Source: Linyphia triangularis (lineage: Eukaryota; Arthropoda; Arachnida; Araneae; Linyphiidae). From it: a DNA stretch of 64,000 bases. A program made the position numbers and the translations under genes. Shown here in pieces: positions 61,206 to 64,000 of this stretch (positions are counted from its first letter, which is position 1; every line of letters begins with the position of its first letter). Where the stretch lies: NCBI GenBank assembly GCA_963978545.1, contig OZ021721.1, positions 37,497,348 through 37,561,347 of the forward strand, given 5' to 3'. Under the pieces are notes generated by a model, which worked only from the letters and a program-made list of their open reading frames with translations, was not told the origin of the DNA and did no database searches.

Positions 61206-62084
61206 ATTGAAAACACATGGTGGACTATTCAATGAATTATTGTTCAAAAAGTAAAATTTTCAAAACATTTTCCCGTTTGCGATATTGAATCTTATACATA
61301 GGAGAATCTCCGATTCCAATTTTATAACACTGATTAAATAAGAAGTGGGTCTAAAGTTGGTCCCAAAAATTGCACTTTCAAACATTTTCGTTTTAAATTT
61401 TTCCCATGTTAACCGTATGGAAAATTTCACACTTCTAAATTTTCAAAATTTTAAAATCTTTTTGCAACTACGGTAACAGAAATTATCGCCCGAATCGATT
61501 TCCATATTAAAATCGCCATTAAAGTGAAATTTTACTCTTCACAATCCAGTTATTGCACCCAAAAATGTCATCCGTTTGAAAATACATTAAACTTGTAAAT
61601 CCTTAGGCAATTTTCAAATACTCAGTCTTTGAAATTTAACCTTAATTTTCTGCCTAGGATCAAAAAATTCATTACCAGATTTTATTCTTATAATCAATTT
61701 GCTTATAAAATGGTATTTTACCACTGAAAATCGAACTAATGTAAATTTAAAAGACAGCCTGAAAACATTTTATGAGCACTTTCGTTTCAAAATTTCTACT
61801 TTTCATATAACTATTCAAAACTAGTTTTTTGGAGAAAATTTGGAACTTAGTTTGATTTATAAAGTGTTTTTGATTAAAAAAACACAATTTGGAACAATTT
61901 GTTGGAAATGAAATTTTCCTTTAATCCTCCTTCCACACGAAACTGAAATATTTGACGATTTTCGAAAACATTAATTTTTGATTTACAGAATACTATTTTT
62001 ATATAAAATTGGTCCAAGAATGATTATAAAACATATATCCAATTCAAATTCACAATTTGAAAGCATTTGAAAATACAATTCCCC
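61206..62084 (+). repeat. Long unit L1beta (879 bp), TGGTGG leader, 13-bp deletion
   Basis: Leader as at 38023, but TTTTACCACTG and GAGCACTTTCG as at 59182, so it is a mosaic within the insert. Confidence 0.95.
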
Positions 62085-62276
62085 ATTGAAAATAAATAGC
62101 GGACTATTCCATGAATTATTGTTCAAAAAGTAAAATTTTCAAAACATTTTCCCGTTTTTTATATTGAAGCTCATATATAGGAGAATCTCCAATTTGAATT
62201 TTATAACACTGACTAAATAAGAAGTGGGTCTAAGTTGCTCCAAAAAGTGCAATTTTCTCAAAAATTAAAGTCCCCC
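62085..62276 (+). repeat. Short monomer Sf
   Basis: 192 bp, as at 60061. Confidence 0.95.
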
Positions 62277-63036
62277 ATTGAAAACACATGGCGGACTATT
62301 CAATGAATTATTGTTCAAAAAGTAATATTTTCAAAAATTTTTCCTCTTTGTTAATTTGAAGCTTATACATAGAAGAAACTCCGATTCCAATTTTATAACA
62401 CTGACTAAATAAGAAGTGGGTCTAAAACTGGTCCAAAAAGTGAACTTTCAAAGTGTTTCGTTTTAAATTTTAATCATGTTAATCGTATGAAAAATTTCAC
62501 ACTTCTAAATTTTCAAACTTTTACAATCTTTTTGAAACTAGGGTAACAGAAATCATCACCAGAATTGATTTCCACAATCAAATGATCATTAAAATGAAAT
62601 TTTACTACTCAAAATTCAGTTATTGCCAAAAAAATCTTTATATCCCTTTGAATATATATTAAATTTGCCAATCCTTAGGCAATTTTCAAATTTTAACCTT
62701 TCTCAATTTTCGAATTTTAACCTTAATTTGTAGCTTTGGATAATAAAGTCAAGTTTCAAAATAGTTTTTTTGGCCAAAATTTGGAAATTTGTTTGATTTT
62801 TAAAGTGTTTTTGGATAAAAAAACACAATTTGAAAACTTTTGATAGAAATGAAATTGTCCATTCAAATACACTCGAACCTGAAATATTTCAAGATTTTCG
62901 AAAAAATAAATTTTTGTTTTTTAGAATACTTTTTTTTAATTAATATTTGCCACAAGAATGAATATAAAACATATATCCAACTCCAATTAGCAATTTGAAA
63001 GCATTTGAGCAATTTTCTCGAAAATACAATTCAACC
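62277..63036 (+). repeat. Long unit L2 (760 bp)
   Basis: AAGAAACTCCG, as at 60253. Confidence 0.95.
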
Positions 63037-63229
63037 ATTGAAAACACATGGCGGACTTTTCAAAGAATTATTGTTCAAAAAGTAAAATTTTCAAAACATT
63101 TTCCCGTTTTTTATATTGAAGCTCATATATAAGAGAATCTCCAATTTGAATTTTATAACACTCATTAAATAAGAAGTGGGTCTAAAGTTGGTCCAAAAAG
63201 TGCAATTTTCTCAAAAATAAAATTCCCCC
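63037..63229 (+). repeat. Short monomer Se
   Basis: 193 bp, as at 61013. Confidence 0.95.
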
Positions 63230-64000
63230 ATTGAAAACACATGGTGGACTATTCAATGAATTATTGTTCAAAAAGTAAAATTTTCAAAACATTTTCCCGT
63301 TTGCGATATTGAATCTTATACATAGGAGAATCTCCGATTCCAATTTTATAACACTGATTAAATAAGAAGTGGGTCTAAAGTTGGTCCCAAAAATTGCACT
63401 TTCAAACATTTTCGTTTTAAATTGTTCCCATGTTAACCGTATGGAAAATTTCACACTTCTAAATTTTCAAAATTTTAAAATCTTTTTGCAACTACGGTAA
63501 CAGAAATTATCGCCCGAATCGATTTCCATATTAAAATCGCCATTAAAGTGAAATTTTACTCTTCACAATCCAGTTATTGCACCCAAAAATGTCATCCGTT
63601 TGAAAATACATTAAACTTGTAAATCCTTAGGCAATTTTCAAATACTCAGTCTTTGAAATTTAACCTTAATTTTCTGCCTAGGATCAAAAAATTCATTACC
63701 AGATTTTATTCTTATAATCAATTTGCTTATAAAATGGTATTTTAGCACTGAAAATCGAACTAATGTAAATTTAAAAGACAGCCTGAAAACATTTTATGAG
63801 CGCTTTCGTTTCAAAATTTCTACTTTTCATATAACTATTCAAAACTAGTTTTTTGGAGAAAATTTGGAACTTAGTTTGATTTATAAAGTGTTTTTGATTA
63901 AAAAAACACAATTTGGAACAATTTGTTGGAAATGAAATTTTCCTTTAATCCTCCTTCCACACGAAACTGAAATATTTGACGATTTTCGAAAACATTAATT
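63230..64000 (+). repeat. Long unit L1beta, cut by the window end
   Basis: 771 bases present. It has ATTGTTCCCATG (shared with 4208 only), TTTTAGCACTG and GAAAACATTAAT, closer to 38023 than to its positional partner 40047. Confidence 0.93.

Larger units (their letters stand above)
61206..63229 (+). repeat. 2,024-bp higher-order repeat in the duplicated segment, copy 2
   Basis: Units at 61206, 62085, 62277 and 63037. Its L2 carries AAGAAACTCCG, as at 60347 and 37161, not AAGAATCTCCG as at its positional partner 39188. The repeat was therefore amplified or homogenised separately here. Confidence 0.88.
1..64000 (+). repeat. Complex satellite array filling the window
   Basis: Every base belongs to one of 166 head-to-tail units, all in the same orientation, each starting at ATTGAAAA(C/T)ACATGGCGG or a one- or two-base variant. 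118 units are short monomers of 189-194 bp and 48 are long units carrying an extra internal block. Unit lengths add up to the window with no leftover sequence. No unique DNA, gene, tRNA or rRNA interrupts the array, and it runs off both ends. This is seen directly. The role (centromeric or pericentromeric heterochromatin) is inferred from size and organisation only. Confidence 0.97.
44750..64000 (+). repeat. Large segmental duplication, copy B (about 19.25 kb, with two internal duplications)
   Basis: It carries the same series of units as copy A plus tandem duplications of 2,363 bp (near 49.6 kb) and 1,471 bp (near 57.7 kb), which account for the two offset steps. Copy B continues past the window. 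Which copy came first is unknown, but the extra hybrid units make copy B the more rearranged. Confidence 0.85.

Noticed and set aside
1..64000. CENP-B box
   Set aside because: I looked for a TTCG-NNNN-A-NN-CGGG pattern in the monomer and insert classes and saw none. TTTCGTTTTAAAT near the insert start matches only the first bases.
1..64000. tRNA or SINE-type internal promoter (A and B boxes)
   Set aside because: No GGTTCGANNCC-like box was seen in any unit class. GGTCCAAGAATG and GGTCCCAAAAATTG do not fit.
1..64000. CRISPR array
   Set aside because: The repeats are contiguous and 190-890 bp long, with no short repeats separated by unique spacers.
1..64000. Autonomous transposon inside the array
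   Set aside because: No transposase, reverse transcriptase or other enzyme-sized frame exists on either strand, and no long terminal repeats other than the satellite itself.
1..64000. Telomeric repeats
   Set aside because: No tandem TTAGGC, TTAGGG, TTAGG or similar short motif was seen.

Overview
The whole 64-kb window is satellite DNA. I found no credible gene, RNA gene, CRISPR array or unique single-copy stretch. It is A+T-rich: one monomer counted by hand (1081-1272) has 56 G/C in 192 bases. It breaks completely, head to tail and in one orientation, into 166 units. Of these, 118 are short monomers of 189-194 bp (nearly all 192 or 193) and 48 are long units. Both window edges fall inside the array, so it continues on both sides. 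Arrays of this size and order are eukaryotic heterochromatin, probably pericentromeric or centromeric. I cannot name the species. The texture (AAAATTTTC, ATTTTCGAAAAT, TTTTGGCCAAAA) faintly recalls nematode or other invertebrate repeats, but that is only an impression.

A unit is taken to start at the ATTG just before ACATGGCGGAC. Short monomers fall into recurring subtypes named here by diagnostic bases: Sa (AATACATGG, TTCCATG), Sb (TTCAATG, CCCGTTTTTT), Sc (TTAAATG, CCTATTTGTT), Sd (AACGGTTGTG), Se (CTTTTCAA, ATATAAGAG) and Sf (AAATAGCGG). A long unit is the same monomer interrupted near its 3' end, between GTGCA and ATTTTCTCG, by an extra block. In L1 units (38 copies, 879-894 bp) the block is about 680-700 bp. 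In L2 units (10 copies, 760-764 bp) it is about 567 bp and diverged. The block is bounded by CTTTCAAA and TTTGAAAG. L1 has two main alleles in its first third, alpha (GGCAGCAAGG) and beta (GCAACTACGG), and several 3'-half types.

Layout. 1-9112: a 4.0-4.2-kb higher-order repeat (HOR), twice. 9113-14867: a 1,853-bp HOR, three times with the last copy incomplete. 14868-18378: mixed units, including the first L2. 18379-26936: a 4,279-bp, 12-unit HOR, twice in tandem; it recurs at 29178 and 50889. 25973-28092 and 45321-47440: runs of 11 short monomers built on a 578-bp trimer. 35999-42070: a 2,024-bp HOR (L1-Sf-L2-Se), three times. 42071-44427: two long units side by side and a relic of the 1,853-bp HOR. 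From about 44.75 kb to the end: a second copy of about 25.4-40.8 kb, enlarged by two internal tandem duplications of 2,363 and 1,471 bp.

Nothing here works together as genes do. The interest is in array history: hybrid units that place individual exchanges within tens of bases, an unbroken L2-Se-L1 order, and the unresolved origin of the long insert (captured element or diverged satellite). Subtypes and exchanges were read by eye, and no percent identities were computed.
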